64,000 bases of DNA, from the NCBI GenBank assembly GCA_000729835.1, contig JFHB01000013.1, positions 186,001 to 250,000 on the forward strand, written 5' to 3'. The DNA is from Atkinsonella hypoxylon. Taxonomy: Eukaryota; Ascomycota; Sordariomycetes; Hypocreales; Clavicipitaceae. The position numbers and the translations under genes are program-made. Positions 47,401 to 60,426 of the stretch are shown here, in pieces (within the stretch, counting starts at the first letter, position 1; each line of letters opens with the position of its first letter). The notes beneath the pieces were generated by a model that was given only the letters and a program-made list of their open reading frames with translations, ran no database searches and was not told the origin of the DNA.

Positions 47401-47933
47401 CTGGAAGCTCTGCTTGAAAGCCTTCTAATGAGGTTTGTCTTGCCTGGCGCGGTAGGTGTTGTGGCAGTAGTGGTGGTGGCAGAAATGCTGTTGCTCCGAT
47501 TATCATGGCTTATTGCTTCAGCAATGGGACTCGTGGTACTGCTCAGCCAGCCTTTGCCAAGGGAGTTGGTGCTGGTCTCGTGAGTTAGGATAGAGTCCGG
47601 CAACTTGAAGCTGCTGGAGAATTGGTCATCATCTCGAAGTTTTAGCTCTGGTGAAGCTTGAATAGAAGAATTTGTGGTCAATACTGCTGTATCTGGCGAC
47701 ATGATTGGAGATCCCTGCTGAGAATTTGAGGCGGCGGAGGACGAGCTGATTGCTGACGCCGGTACATGATTAGGTTGCGAGCTGGCTGTAAAAGATGTTT
47801 GGACTTGGCCTGGGCGAGCACGCCGTAATTGCGCAGAAAGTGCAGACATTGCTGGTTCTGCAATATGAGAAGCAGTCGCCTCCTGATAGTTTGAGTTATT
47901 GGACAACATGTTTGTATCGTACTCATAGCACAT
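44442..47933 (-). CDS. PLC1: Phosphoinositide-specific phospholipase C, delta type
   Basis: Single open frame of 1,163 residues. A Ser/Thr-rich disordered N-terminus of about 260 residues is followed by a PH domain (LQRGTWLRKISKKNRSKRI onward), a degenerate EF-hand region (LNFYEFFDFVRLM, GLTFDEFLAFLRDEQGED) and the catalytic X box: MNEYFISSSHNTYLLGRQ with the first catalytic His, CRCVEVDCWDGSDGQPQVVH, and FPLWISLEVHCS. A Ser-rich X-Y linker (RDESIPAAESAGRRRGN onward) separates it from the Y box (RYLMRVYPDGLRLSSSNFDP, VQMAALNWQTFDLGMQLNNA). A C2 domain follows (VVTFTIDVISAQQLMRP, DTYVEVEVF). It hydrolyses PI(4,5)P2 to diacylglycerol and inositol trisphosphate under calcium control. The frame could start at the second Met (MLSNNSNYQ). 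No intron is needed, although introns are common in homologues. Confidence 0.95.
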   Translation of the reverse strand: MCYEYDTNMLSNNSNYQEATASHIAEPAMSALSAQLRRARPGQVQTSFTASSQPNHVPASAISSSSAASNSQQGSPIMSPDTAVLTTNSSIQASPELKLRDDDQFSSSFKLPDSILTHETSTNSLGKGWLSSTTSPIAEAISHDNRSNSISATTTTATTPTAPGKTNLIRRLSSRASRRLTSRRRQSSAAPASSRDGSVGPCFLRRRSDSNNTAPPDFVTGPTTDSESDFDEREDLMSIRSIFLDQTQKGSSANSTTGSILGSSNNMAGPVIPLQLQRGTWLRKISKKNRSKRICLVYERETNKLTWDRSSPQKFLHVDEIREIRLGTDIQQYAREFNIPEWERLTWFSILYTIPDKSKTKLMHLMADSIGTTILWVNFLEAMLKHRQDVMTALMTFNDRAIKQFWQKEMSKQFGDRPRTEDQEELDITGVMRVCQNLHIYSSQSTLQANFRLADSRRREALNFYEFFDFVRLMRQRPEVQRIIRSLAAKPEKGLTFDEFLAFLRDEQGEDVDANIQMWERHFAKFVRKHRSDFLDGPESGQDNTYMSESAFVGFLSSRQNGPLMEEPQEYTLDRPMNEYFISSSHNTYLLGRQVAGQSSVEGYIRALAQGCRCVEVDCWDGSDGQPQVVHGRTLTSAISFKEVMTTINKYAFVKSGFPLWISLEVHCSPAQQALMVDIMKEAFGPRLVTEPLGPSSGKLPSPSELMERILIKVKKPRSGRDESIPAAESAGRRRGNSLSSPIARPSIPDNSSFSPSQSLPQSPLLSATHQARRLVSKSRVNTIAEGQVHDVPGSSTSDTESGSEIGGNMGRSQNKTTQYLGVLGVYCAGVKFTGFDDPAAKTFNHIFSFMESSFAKHSRTKDAKMAVDIHNMRYLMRVYPDGLRLSSSNFDPLIYWRRGVQMAALNWQTFDLGMQLNNAMFQGGKDESGYVLKPDELRDIQILPFNSAIAEGKKERSVVTFTIDVISAQQLMRPANLAANKSMDTYVEVEVFHANDKRDKKEVGSGLTHALDSPLKFQTDIVRENGFNPMFAGGKFRFTVTTKHPELIFIRWSVKLASYGESYNSKENAAIATYTAKFKNLKRGYRTIPLHNHAGDQYLFSTLFCKITMEASETKLFDIATTIQDGNKFNRFGGKVFGRANTSPRSTFEKSSGEKNSFESLA

Positions 47934-49002
47934 GCTTCAACCAGGGGAGAAAGGGAAGCCTGAAGCTACCTCAGAATGGCAGCATTGACATTTATGAAGA
48001 CAGGCCAAAAGGTGCATGCATGTTGGAACAGCTGGGGGTAGGAAGCAGAAAAGTAGGGTGTGGCACAATTGCGGGGAGGGAGGCCAATGTCGAGATGGGC
48101 AGTATTTGAGTTGGTGTTTGTTCAAGGCCAAGGGGGTGTGTATAATGATGAAGAAAACGTCTTATAGGCCGCCTAGTCAAGCAAGTAGAACCGGGGAGTT
48201 ATACCCAAGGAGCTGCCAGTGGGTGTGCGCCGTGCGATTTGTTTCCTGATATCTGCCAACTAGACAGATCAAGTAAAGCCAAGAGGCACAAATTAGTCTT
48301 TCTGCACACGCAGGCGTTTCATCCGAGCAGGGCAACTGCAAGCAGATCTGGAGTGTCAGGCCGAGATACAAGGGGGGGGCTAGAGAACGGCGGGCAGATG
48401 CGAGGTGAGCTGGCGGGCCTGCGACTATGGTTATATGCAGGTGGCTGTTTTGGGAAGCAATCTGCAGCAAGTGATGAGGATGTGTCGTGAGCCACAAGAG
48501 CAGCAGCAATGCAAGACTGACTAAGAGGCGACAACAGTCGAGCTGGAAGACGTCGAAAGGTGTGATTTGAAGCGGTTGCCCGAGACAAATTCCAGTGTCG
48601 GCTATGCTACAGCAAAATTTGCGCAGGCAGAAGCTGCCGATGGGCGATGTGATTTAAGACGAAAAATAGGGCCAGCACCAGGCTGTACCTCTATATGGTG
48701 TTGATAGGCTTCCAAGTATAGACTTGCCACGAACAGAAGAACAGAAGCAATGAGCGTCAAGCCGCCGGGGATGCGTCACTTGCAGTGTCCTGCTGCGAAT
48801 TGTGTGCCGAGGCGCGAAGTGAGGAAGCGGATGAGCAAGAGAGCGTCTTCGTGATCGTCGTTCGGAGCGTCGCGAGGAGAGTTGCAGACAAAGACTCCGA
48901 GAAGTCACCTGCGGAAGACGGTAGAAAAACCAAGGGTCGTCCTCTCCAAGAGCTGCCAGCAATCGCGTCGTAAAGTGTATATAGGTAGGGAGCGGAAGCA
49001 AA

Positions 49003-49048
<46 letters not shown>

Positions 49049-49720
49049 GCAGTAATGGCGGTTGGTGGTAGAAGTGGTGGTGGTTGTCCTCCAGGCTAGT
49101 ACTTATTAGTAGTCGACGTAGCGAGGAATGTGCCAGGGGCGCCCTGACGGCAGTCAAAAGGAGGAGAGAAGGCTGGCGAACTGGTGTGGGTGCTAGTGCA
49201 GCCAGCTGTATTAGTTGGCGTGCGAAAAGGTGACTCAGCCTTGCTGGAGGACTCGGGTAGGCCCACGGCGTGTCGACGTAGCAGAAAATCGAGCCTAGAA
49301 CCCCGCACAGTACGCCAAGTTCTGCACTCGGTGCTTGCGCGCTGCGGGATAAGCGATGACGAAAGAGAAGCAGGGCGATGATGTTAAGCTCTGGCCGACA
49401 AGAAGGCAGAAAGTGTCGTGCAAGGGATGCAGATGGCCAGGCGGCGATGATGCTGCTTTTCAATCAGTGCAAGAGAAGCGGCAGTCGGTGAATGCTTGAG
49501 AGAGCAGAGTCGAGAATTTGGCGTCTCTCTAATATGGAGGTGGAGGTGGAAAAGAAGGAGCGGGTAGAGTCAATGCTGGAAAGAGCGGGATGCCATCCAA
49601 GTAAAGTACTTGTACTCGTAATCGGCCAGGTAGATTTTGGTATGTGCGTGTATGTGAGTTTTTTTTTTTTTTTTTTTTTTAGCGATAGCAAGGGGCAGCA
49701 GGGCTAGGTGTATCTATCCT
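47934..49720. promoter_or_regulatory. Leader and promoter region of PLC1
   Basis: Read in the minus direction this region is CT-rich, with a CTG/CAG run (49003-49053), and probably includes a long 5' UTR. A 269-codon minus-strand frame (48654-49463) with a leucine run is an artefact of the CTG repeat. A T tract of about 22 bases lies at 49659-49680. Confidence 0.55.
49003..49053. repeat. CAG/CAA microsatellite
   Basis: About 17 CAG or CAA triplets on the plus strand, upstream of PLC1. Confidence 0.95.
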
Positions 49721-50744
49721 AGGAAGTACTTCGTGGCATAGGGAGTACATTGGTCGCACGAAACACCCCCAAAGTGGGGTGGCTGTAATAATTGTACGTG
49801 GAAGAAATCGCGATCAAAAAAAAAAAGAAAAAAGAAATCGAACAACGGACTGATGCAAGTGTTCAATACCGGTCCAGGGCGACGGGACAGAAAGGGGGTG
49901 GATGAAAAGGGAGGTGTGGCTACTTGAAGTACCCTCACTGTGTCTTTATTTTAAGGCGTCCCGTGCTGGCACTCCCTTAGGAGCCCTTTTGCGGCTTTGC
50001 CCCAGCACAAGCGTGGAGGAATGGGATTGGGAATGGGCGGCTTGGTCGGATGGATGGCAGCACAGGGATGTAGTGTGACGCCTAAAACTTGATAGCCAGG
50101 TACAGAAGAAAAACAAATACTACGTACCGAAGGTACCTTAGGTAGGTAAATAAATACAGTCGGTAACTAACAGTCCGGTGCTCTACGGAACAAGACAGCA
50201 GTAAAACACAGCATGGTGCTTGCTGATCACTGCATTGCACTTAATAGAGAGGCATGCATAGATTTTTACCTGCGGAGATGCACCTTGGATGGATCGATGA
50301 GTGTAGGATGCCGGAACCCAATACCACTTCGTATGATGACGTTCGCGGATAAAATTTCAGTACCTTTTGCCGCACTTAGCCCTGATTGGTCAACTACCTG
50401 CTAGTTCGCGACCGGGGTGGTACCATATGAGGAGATGCCCAGACGGCATATGCTTGGCAATCTGCTACATACCGACCACGAGAATCAACTTATGTTGATG
50501 ACCGTTCAACAGTAAATTGGACCAAGGGGGCACACAGAGCCTTGGAAGGCGTCAACCAGACATATCAAGGTTACAATGCTCAGAGGTGCTCGAGGCGGCG
50601 ATGCGTCGACGTCAACAACAGTATTGTTCTGTGTGGTATATTTCCGCCCGAGGTTCGAATCGGAAACCTGGGATTGCACGCATCTCTGCAACGGTTTCAA
50701 GATGGGCCGTGTTCGGTTCGTTCTGGCCACGAGACACGCCATCT

Positions 50745-50785
50745 ACCCTCGTCAACCCTCGTCAACCCTCGTCAACCCTCGTCAC
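50745..50785. repeat. GTCAACCCTC decamer repeat
   Basis: Four direct copies with the last one variant. Confidence 0.9.
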
Positions 50786-52149
50786 TCATCTCCGTAAACC
50801 ATGTGCGCTGGCAGCGGACGGTGCATTATCATCGAGACTGTATCACAGCGCCCGTCGTCATTGCTTCATCAATCTTTCTGAAGCAGCATTGCATACATAC
50901 CTTGGTACAACGCAAAGAACTTTAAGCTTTTGCATAGTTACTTCCCTCTTCACTCTGGCTTCGGTCTTCATATTCGCTTGCGGCGTAGCTCTGGGACATG
51001 GGCAGTTTGGCTAGCAATTACCCGCCCAGGTATTCCGTCTGAGGACAGATTTTATGATGGATTCACCGTCTTTTGATATCGTCGAGCCCCGCTATGTATT
51101 TTGTCCACCAAGTGGCAGGGTCGGTAATGCCCAGACAGGTTGGTACAACAGAAGCCTAGGCTTTGACAGGGGGGGGGGGGTATCAGGACAAAGGACAAAC
51201 CGGCAGAAAAAAGCATCCATTGACCTCGCTGCACAGCCAAGTCAGCTAGTTCTGTTCCAGAATCGCATTTCCAAGCAGGGGCGGCCTTTTGCCAAAGCCA
51301 TGGATGGTTGTATACGATGGCTATCTATCGTGGGATTGATCGGCCGACATCAAAACCAGACGACGGCTTGGCGGCATCAACAGCCTGAGAGTAGAAACTC
51401 TAGCGAACCACTTAAATGCTCGGGGCGCAAAAGTACAGCGTCGTACACCGTAGTTGATAATCATGTCGTGCGTTTTGGATCTTGCGTGTGTCCTTGTGTC
51501 CTTGTGGCGAGTTTGCATTACCCATACTGCTGGCATCGACGTTGATAGCGTTGGCAGCATGAAGATGGCCAATGTCCCTGACCGGGCGTGATCAGGCTTC
51601 GCTGCTGGGCCATTCCATCAAACAAAATATTCGACATCACCAGCATGCGGCACGGCGAATACAGGCCGATCCTCCAAAACAGGCGGCTTCACCAAGGCGC
51701 AGGCTGGACATTAGGTGAAAAGGCCACTCACTCCATGATATGACGCATGCCAGCGTCGTACGACCAGAATACCTAGTGACTGCCTTTTACGCAAAAATTA
51801 TTCAACCGATACGTTGAAATCGTCGGGCATGCACGCGCAGCGCGCGTACCAGACCTAGCCCGATTTCCAAAGCGACCAGTGAACGTGTTCGTGCTGTTCG
51901 GGCTGGAAAAGCAAGACAGAGCTCATCCTATCCTGGGCAAGCTCTGAGCACGAATTGCTAGACCGCCTGCTAGACCGCCTGCTAGAGTGAGTCACAAAAA
52001 GAGTCACGCTGGCACTTGCGTGCTCGGATGCCTAGAATAAACGTTGGGTTTAGATCCATGGTAGGCACCTACCTACCTAGGTACCTAGTAGGCACTAAAG
52101 TACCCGGGTGGGCTGGTACATCATTCATTACTGGGGCCGGTTGTGGTAG

Positions 52150-52176
52150 GCGTGCGCGTGCGCGTGCGCGTGCGTG
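52150..52176. repeat. Alternating GTGCGC purine-pyrimidine tract
   Basis: Twenty-seven bases of near-perfect alternating purine and pyrimidine, a sequence type prone to Z-DNA. Confidence 0.85.
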
Positions 52177-55100
52177 ATATGACTCACTTAGAAGAAAACT
52201 CTTTCTGTCTCATCCATAGCTCTTATTCGTCTGCTAATGTCCCTGGTGACGTAGGTATAATTTCCGGCCTTGCCTTTGGACCAGGATGAAAAGGAAACCC
52301 GCGACGAAAAACACCACAGATACATGAAAGAGGGCGAGGAAGACAAGAGATAAGTTTAAAAGCCAAGAGATGGGAAAGAAAGGAACAGAGGAAGGGAGGG
52401 AAAAGAAAAGGAACTTCGCATCTCCTGTCTTCTGTCTTCTGTCTTCTGCAAGACCTATGCATCAGTGATTAAATCTTCTCTCTACAAAGCGAGGCTCGGA
52501 CCTGCCACTCCATCTGATGCCGATTAATGTCAGGCATTGCATGAGTTACACAAGCCTGCTTTGTATCAGATTGACAGTGATTTTGTGTCTACTCATTGAT
52601 TGGTTGAGTTTACGAGGGGCAGGATTCGCATGAGGCCTTAATTGGACGTCAAGGCAGGCTTGCATTCTGCAGACAAAAACCTCCAAAACGTCTCACGAAC
52701 ACCTGAGCAGGGGCAGCCCAATTCCACTTCGTGAATCTCCTCTGCAAGTAATCTCTGTCCACGGCACTTGCTAGAGTTGCATTGCTCCAGGGAGTCATTC
52801 TGCGCTCTTGGCACATTTTAGGCACATAGCCCGATTGGTAGGGCAGGGCAAGGGGATGGAGGAATAGAACAACATACCCACCTGCTGAGGAGAGACTGTA
52901 TTGATACTACAGTTACCAACTATTGCTCCGTACTTTCTCGACGCAATTGGAAAACTTGATTGCTAATTGACATGCTCCTACCAAAGTCGGGGCAGCCTTC
53001 TCGAACGCAACTTAATCAACATGGTGTATGTGTATGCCAACCCTTCTACGCCTGTACAAGGCTCGGCCAAGCGTCATCGTCGTGTGGGATTTCGTAGTAA
53101 GCTTGCACTGGAAGCTTCGCCAAACACGACTTGCCGCATATGCAGTTCAAAGTGGGTTCCATCGAGTCCTCCTGTCAATGAGGCGGCCACAGGATGTTAT
53201 CCTGTGACTGTGTATTTCGTACGGACTGCATTCTCGGGTGGGCTGGTGGAACAGCCGGCTCAGGTAAGGACTGCGTACTGCAACTATGACGAACGTCTTG
53301 TTACAAGTAGCACTAGAAGTAAGCGAGTGTTGGGCGAATGTTATTGGCAGCAAGTTGGGGCTCGTACACCGTTCGTTTCGCATTTTTTTTCGTTGGTACT
53401 CCAAACAAACAAATGAAAAATAAAAACAAGTGGCCGGCCCACAGGCGAGTGAAGCCCAATGCGCGCAGCCCAGTCTAGGTCCCAGTCTAGGTCCCAGTCC
53501 AGGTCCAGCCAATCTACTTGAGGTACTCAAGCCTTCGTAGAATTGACCTCGTAGTCGAGGAGCACCCCGCAATGGGTCCATGATCCAAGGCGTTGTGGCT
53601 TTCAATCCTGCCACTAATATTATTGGAGCGCGATGCGGCGTGTTAGACCTGACAGCCAGCCGCCTGGGCCATATACGGAGTACTGACATCTTCTCTTTCT
53701 GTAAAGATTTCGCACTGCGCCTCCAATGGCATAATCAAAGGCCTTTTGTAATGCTAAGCGCACGTTGACGGAGAGCACAAGATTCCCATCCCACAGGTCG
53801 GATAAGAAGTAGCATGGACCACAACCTGGGATGCATTTCTGGGAAGAAAAAAAGAAAAAATTCCAGAGGGAGCGGTAAGGGGGACAGCACCGCGAATCGA
53901 CTTTCCAAGCAAAAAGCTTGTGCTGGGATAGGAAAAGTGACGTTGAATGAATGGGCTGGATGGGCTGGATGGGCCTTGCGTTGTTGCTGTAGAGGCACCA
54001 TCGCGCGCCAAGCTGGTTCCTGGTGGAAAAAGCTAAGATCGTATCCCTTGGCAGTGGTAAGGCCTCAGGCGTGTGTCCATGGACCCACGCCTCTTTCGGT
54101 ACATGCTAGGTACCTCTGTGCAGCCGGAACAGCTTGCGTCTATGCAGTGCACCTCTTTATACAGCAGGAAATTTGTGGTACTTCTACGGAATATCGCCGT
54201 GGCATTCCCATATGAATTAAGCCATCTTGAACCAGCCACGTCCTTACTGGCCCGCCCAGGACGCGGTGTCTTCGCACACTTAAAGTCATGGTTACTCATA
54301 TTATTACGGAGTGATCCGTGTGTGTAGCTGGAATCTTGCCCCCTTCCGCCTTCCCCCAATGCTTGCCAAGCCCTGACATTCATGCCAAGAGCGCCATCGC
54401 CCGCTGCTTGTCAGAGAAGGAAAGACTCTGGTCGTCTGGATAGGGGCTCGTGCATGGGCACTTCTGACAGCACAGTGGCCAGTAGAATTGCCCCGCTATT
54501 AGCAAACATGGCATTTGGACAAAAGTTGCTGCCGCATCGCATCCTCTGCAGTCTTGGCGTTCTAAATTGCAGCAACATCTCAAATTGCTTTTGGCTGCAC
54601 TGTCTATTTCCTATTGGATCATCCATTGGCCAGGAGCGAGTTTTTGCAAAGTATGATTTGTTATCAATCGACTTACATGGCACTCTGTACCGAAGTATGA
54701 TGTCATTGAACTTAATAGACGCTTCTTTTGGTTTTTTGTTCATATTTGGCGCACGAAGGGGATCAATTAAATTCGACCCTCGGCACCAACAGGGATTGCG
54801 CAGCGAGGGTCGGATAAAACTAACCACCCTCTGCCGCTTCTGGATGACAGCCGTGCTCCTGCATTCCGAGATGCTTCCCAAGTAAAATAGTAAAATTAGG
54901 AAGATCACACGAGATTGGCACCACTTGCTGTGCGAATTTCGCGGACGGAGGATTCTTTCCTTCAAGGGAACCCTTGTGGTTAGCTCGCGGAATCATGCCA
55001 CGTACTCCATCGAGCCCACCTCGAGCCGAGCTTCTTCAAGCAGTTAATTTTTGCGGGGGGAATGATGGCGCAATTATTGGGAATTTGCTTGCGAGAATGT

Positions 55101-56050
55101 TGGAAGCTCCTTGGGGACGATAAGGCTCCAGATACTCTCGCGAAACCTCGAGCTACTTTCAGTCGCGGCTGAAAATGTGGCACTGCAACGTAACTTGTTT
55201 GAAGTCTAGTCTATCACAGCTGGACCTGGAGTCTTATCGTCTTCAAGGAGATACGTAGGACCTGGAACTTGAAATGCGATTATGGTCCACATGTAGATCT
55301 GGACCAACTTAGTGTGCATAGGAAACAAGCTTGTCACTCCACAGTACGGAATACAGCATATGGAAAATGAGGGAAGACGAATGGGAACGAGCCCTTCCTG
55401 CCCATCCGCTTCATGTCCCAGCAGTCCAGTCGGCCACTCCATCCATGCTTATCCGTCATCAACACATAATCATTTCTTCCCATTCATGCCGATGTCGTGA
55501 GGTACCTCGGATGATGCGGGAGACTCAAAGAAGTCAAGCGTCCTTTTCATCGTCTTGATAGGCGGTTTTCTGTGATTCGAGTCGAATTTTCCCTTTTGGC
55601 TGAAATGCTTTGAAACTCTCCATTCTCACAAATCCTTCCCAAAACGTCGTGCAGACACCATTGGGGTGGACTATTGCCGAACAGGTATCGATCGGATTGA
55701 GGATCGAAAATTTCCACAAAATACCTGGGGAAGGGCACGACAACCCAGAAAGTCGTGGCATGATGCCTCCCCTGATGTCGAGCGAGTGCTGACGCTTTCG
55801 TCCTTGTTACCCCTTTGGGTGCAGCAAGGCCTCAAGGCCTCAGGCATGCAGCTAACCCATATGGGCACGAGTACGAGGGAGGAAGAAACAACACGCTAGA
55901 CGGAGCTTTCAAGCCGGCCAAATAAGGTCAAAAAGTCAGTAATGAGCCCGGCAGCCGCTAAGATTAAAGGTCCTTAAATGTATCCTTAATGACCCACGCG
56001 GGAAGGGTGAAACTCGCGCTATAGCTGCGACGTATTGATGTGTACCTCTT

Positions 56051-56087
56051 TGATATAGGTGATATAGGTGATATAGGTGATATAGAT
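56051..56087. repeat. GATATAGGT nonamer repeat
   Basis: Four direct copies of the nine-base unit GATATAGGT, the last one variant. Confidence 0.9.
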
Positions 56088-59000
56088 AGGGAGCTACACA
56101 TTATTAGAAACTACTATTAAGTAAAAATACTTGAATTTGGCCTCTGTTCTGATTGGTCCATCTGCCCACTCATGACATGCCTGAGGCCTTGCCGCACCTA
56201 AAGGGAGAAGGCAGACTGAGTGAAGAGAAAGTTCCTTCCCCAACTTGCTGAGCTTCGTGCCGCTCGCTCAATGCCAGGAAAGGTTGGGTTGTGCTGGCAA
56301 GATCGAGGAGCTGTGTCTCGGGCATAATAAAACGCCACGCCTCTACTGGGTGGGTATCGCTGTTCCGCATGCACCGGAGGGGCCAGTAAATAAATATTTA
56401 TCCAACTGGAGATTTTCAATTTCCACCTGGTCTGGTGCGCAACTCTCGCTAAAACCCCCTAACAGGCGCTATCACCCCGACTAAAAGACTAACTAACTAA
56501 CCGTCTAATTACCTAACTCACGAAATGATAGATCAATCAAGATGATGACTAACGCAAATTATTAATGCAATAATTAATGGGTTAATTCATATTGCAAGTG
56601 TTAGTAGTTGTTAGGGGAAAATAAGCTCTAAAAAGCGCCAAAAGAAGTAAGTTTTTAGTGGGGGAAGTGACTTCATTCAGCCTAGATCTAGTTGGAAATT
56701 TATAAAAATTTCCAGTTGGACATTTATTACTTGCCCCGACCTCGAAGCTTCCAGCACACCGACAAGGGGTGGTCATCTTTGATACGACGCTCCTCACTCT
56801 GCACCAACAACAACGACAACTACAACAACAACAGCAACAACTGAGTGGGCAGCCTGAGTCGAATTAAATGGACCCCCGCGTGGGAACCATCCTGTGTCTG
56901 TCTCACACTTTTTGGATCTTTAATCCAATTTACGAACTGGACGTCCACTCAACTGTGAACTAGGCCAAATCCCGTCTTGCAAGAGCAAGAACACACCGTA
57001 AAGTGCACCAATGGGTCACGAAACAAAATTGTACGGCCACTTGGCTTTGCAAGGCTAGTCACTAGATTTAACAAAGGCGGTCTTTACTGTATGCGCAATT
57101 AGGGAATGGCTGGCATGCATCCCGCATTATATGGCCCCCATTTGATGGGTGACGTTTTGTAGATCTACAAGACTCCTTTAGACAACTCACCACCTCTCCA
57201 CCAAAGCTTGGCGGGTGAGTCGCAGGAGACGGAGACGGGGTTTCGAAACAATGCCATGGACAACAAAGACATGAGTCACTTCGTTTAACCTAAACCGGTG
57301 CCAAGGTTGATAAATAGAGGGCCCAACGCCAGACATAAAACGCTCCATGTTGTGGGTTTTCAGTGCAAAGCGCAATTCTATCGAAGAGACTTGCGGCTTA
57401 CAACGAGTCGTACTCGTTCCCCTCCCCACTTCAAGGTATAACACTCCGGCATCATATATCACAACATGACGATCAAGTGCACGGCAGTCGGGAAAGGAAG
57501 TCTGGAATCCACTCGGTATGTTCCTTACTTGCCAGTGCCTGCTTGAAGTACATCAGGCAGCTGTGGCGCCCCTGTTCAAGCAACCGGCAATATAGTGTAT
57601 ACATGATTTGTCCAGCGGTTCATCTAAGATTAATTACAGATGAATCAATTGCATCATGGTGGACCTTCCCTTAATTAAGGGGTGCTAAAACTTCCTTCCA
57701 ATTAGGAAGACACGAGGGTTATGCCAAGTCTTCCGAGAGCATGTCCACTGATAACTTGATCCCTACGCCTCAGGTACTAGATACCGTATCACGGCATCCT
57801 GACTCTCTATATCTCTAACTCGTTTTACCAAGGCTATCAGAGGGCACGTGCTCATGGCATCATCAGCATGTGCATACATGAGCCAGGGCCCAGGGCACTT
57901 CACTTCTCACATGCAGGTAGACCACATAACAGGCCAAGTAGGCAATTGGCTTAATGAGCCAGCTTGGGACCGATCATGTATATAGAATACTACAACATTT
58001 CGTCTGTGAAAAAAGTCCCAGGACCAAACTTTCGTGAGGACGTGCATCTAGTCATTTCGACAGCATCGTCAACCCTACATTATGCTACTCGAGGTTGCCG
58101 ACCCATGCTTCGATTATCGCATAGCTCATCATATCCTCCCTGTTACACCGCGTTGGAGGAAGTTTTGTTTGATGGAACAGTGACCGGTGTCTGCAACTCT
58201 CGCCAGGGGCGTGCGGAAGATACCAACACCCCTTTCCGGATATGGAACTGAACGTTAGACAAGTCTGATCTCATGTCATTGAGAACCTTACTCAGTTTGA
58301 GCAGGAGAGCAATTTCAATTTTAAGAAAGGGCCGCGGGTCAAGTCCTGCCACCCTGGCAGTCAAGAATGATTGATTTCAATAAGCTAAGCTTTCAATCCA
58401 GTCTAACAACTTGCTGATACTGCATGCGCCACTGACCAAAGCTGAAGCTCGCTTGGCCGGGCAAAGTGTGCAGGGTTGTTCCCCAAGCATCAGGGGGCCG
58501 GCGACAAATACAACCAGACACAATCTCGAACACATGGAGGAGAAGTTCTAGAAGGCCGCTGGGGGTGACGATGCGGTGCACAGAGACATGCTCGTTGGCA
58601 TGTCAGATGTCAGCCAAAGTGTCGATTATCGCTTTTGAGTACGCGAAGGCAGCAACCAGGTCACGAGACCCACCCAACCTCCGGGATACCTCACGATACC
58701 TCGCGATACCTCTGAACTGCCACAACAGCTAGCCCTGAACGCGTTCTTACGGCGTGCCTTTTCGTACCGCAGGCACTTGCTTAGTCTTCTTATCATCGCG
58801 AGGTTCCCACATAGTCCGTAAAATTAAAGTACCTTCAAGCCCCGCCAGTATTGATTGATTGGCCCAAGCATCTTGTTCGTGACCCAGTTGCTGCCTTCGC
58901 GTACCCAAAGATGGTAATTACAGCCTGGCAACTTTTTTGCTTTGGAAACGTACGTGCATACTGCATATCTTCGTCCTCCAACCAAAACCCTGACAGACCC

Positions 59001-60426
59001 CGCGATTTGCCTCACGTGGGCATGTCAGTGTGCAGTCGTGGCGACCGCTGGGTGGCCGAAACTAGGCTAAAGAGGGGGAAGGGGAGGGGGGGGGGTATTG
59101 AAACGCCGGGGGTTTTTTTTTTTTTTTTTTTTCGACCAATTTTGCTTCACGATAGGTATTATATCACCGCCTACGACGACAATAGGGTCCCGGATGATGG
59201 CCGCAGCAGCTAGCAAGGATCAGCAGCGCCGAAGCTGGGATACGAATGGACGCCAGATGGCTCTCGATTTGTGCAAAACGGGCGCAATCTTTGACACTAT
59301 CTCAGAAGACTCGCCGTGTCCGTCCGCTTTGCTCCAGGCCCGCCCAGACCCGCCAGTATCTATTTCTGTCAAAGACACTGTCATTTAATTTAAGCATGTA
59401 CATACATACACGTGAGTCCCAAGGGTGTTTGAGATTGCCTCCCCTCCCCCCTTCCCCCGGGGACAAGCAGAAGACCCTAACGGTTACGTAGGTAGCTTTG
59501 ACAGCGGATGGGATGAGACGGACACCTTTCCCATCGTGGGCACCTGTTCACCGATAGCATCAGTCCGAGGATAGACGACACTAGCCTCACCGAGTGCGAC
59601 GGCGCTTAGCGCGACATTCGACTTGCAGCGAACCCATGCAGAGGAAAACTCTTTGTTCCTATGCTTCTGTCGGGTCGGTCAGACCCCCATAGACCACAAG
59701 ACGGCGAAAAGATTGAGAATTGGCAGGGCCAATGCAACACAAACTTGTCGTTGCGACGAGGAGCGCTCCGGTAACCTCAAGTGGGCTAGAACTAACTATG
59801 GTTCCATGCGTTCATGCATGCATGCATGCATGGCCGACCAAGAAGCCCATGTCTCTCGAAGGGGTAGGGCTGTAGCTAGCCTCACAGGACCGAGTTCAAT
59901 CACCTGCAGCAAGAAAAAAGTCGAGGCTCGTATGGAGTGCCCTGTGAATATCGCGGTACAGCGATGTGAAAGGATCGGGGCTTGGTGAGAGGGCCGGGTG
60001 TAGCAAAAGGTAAACAAAGTTTGATATACGTTTCCGCAAGCAGTCTAGATCGAGATTCGACGTATGGGCGTCGCTCTAACTATCTGGGAGTCCAGAACCA
60101 TTGTAGAGAAGAGCCAAATGAGGTAATGAGATGGATATTATGTATCGTATTGTGGCGCTTCGGTGAAAGGGACAAGGGGCCCTGCTTGCGCACGTGTGCT
60201 CGAAAACCGAGCTCAGAGCGATCGTTCTTCCGAAAACTCCTGTTCCGACCCGAACATCAAAAAAGACCATTTCTCATTTTTTTTTTTTTTTTTTCAATTT
60301 ATTATGGCGAATTTCAACGCGGCATCTGCCGCTAGCGCTGCCGTTCTCCCGGTATGTTATGAGGAAACGCAAGTCAGTCTGACGCCAACTCGAATCCCCA
60401 GCACCTTGGGTCGCTGTTTGCCGGCA

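Noticed and set aside
48654..49463. 269-codon minus-strand ORF upstream of PLC1
   Set aside because: Its length depends on a CTG repeat giving a leucine run; the remainder is low-complexity and leader-like with no family resemblance.
50640..50675. T-loop-like GGTTCGAATC sequence suggesting a tRNA
   Set aside because: The flanks do not form a five-pair T stem, and no A box or acceptor stem was found upstream.
50517..51545. Two plus-strand ORFs of about 165 codons
   Set aside because: One crosses the GTCAACCCTC repeat; no recognisable protein features or conserved motifs.
54382..54965. Opposing ORFs of 167 and 184 codons
   Set aside because: Two frames on opposite strands, neither with domain resemblance or splice partners; chance open frames.
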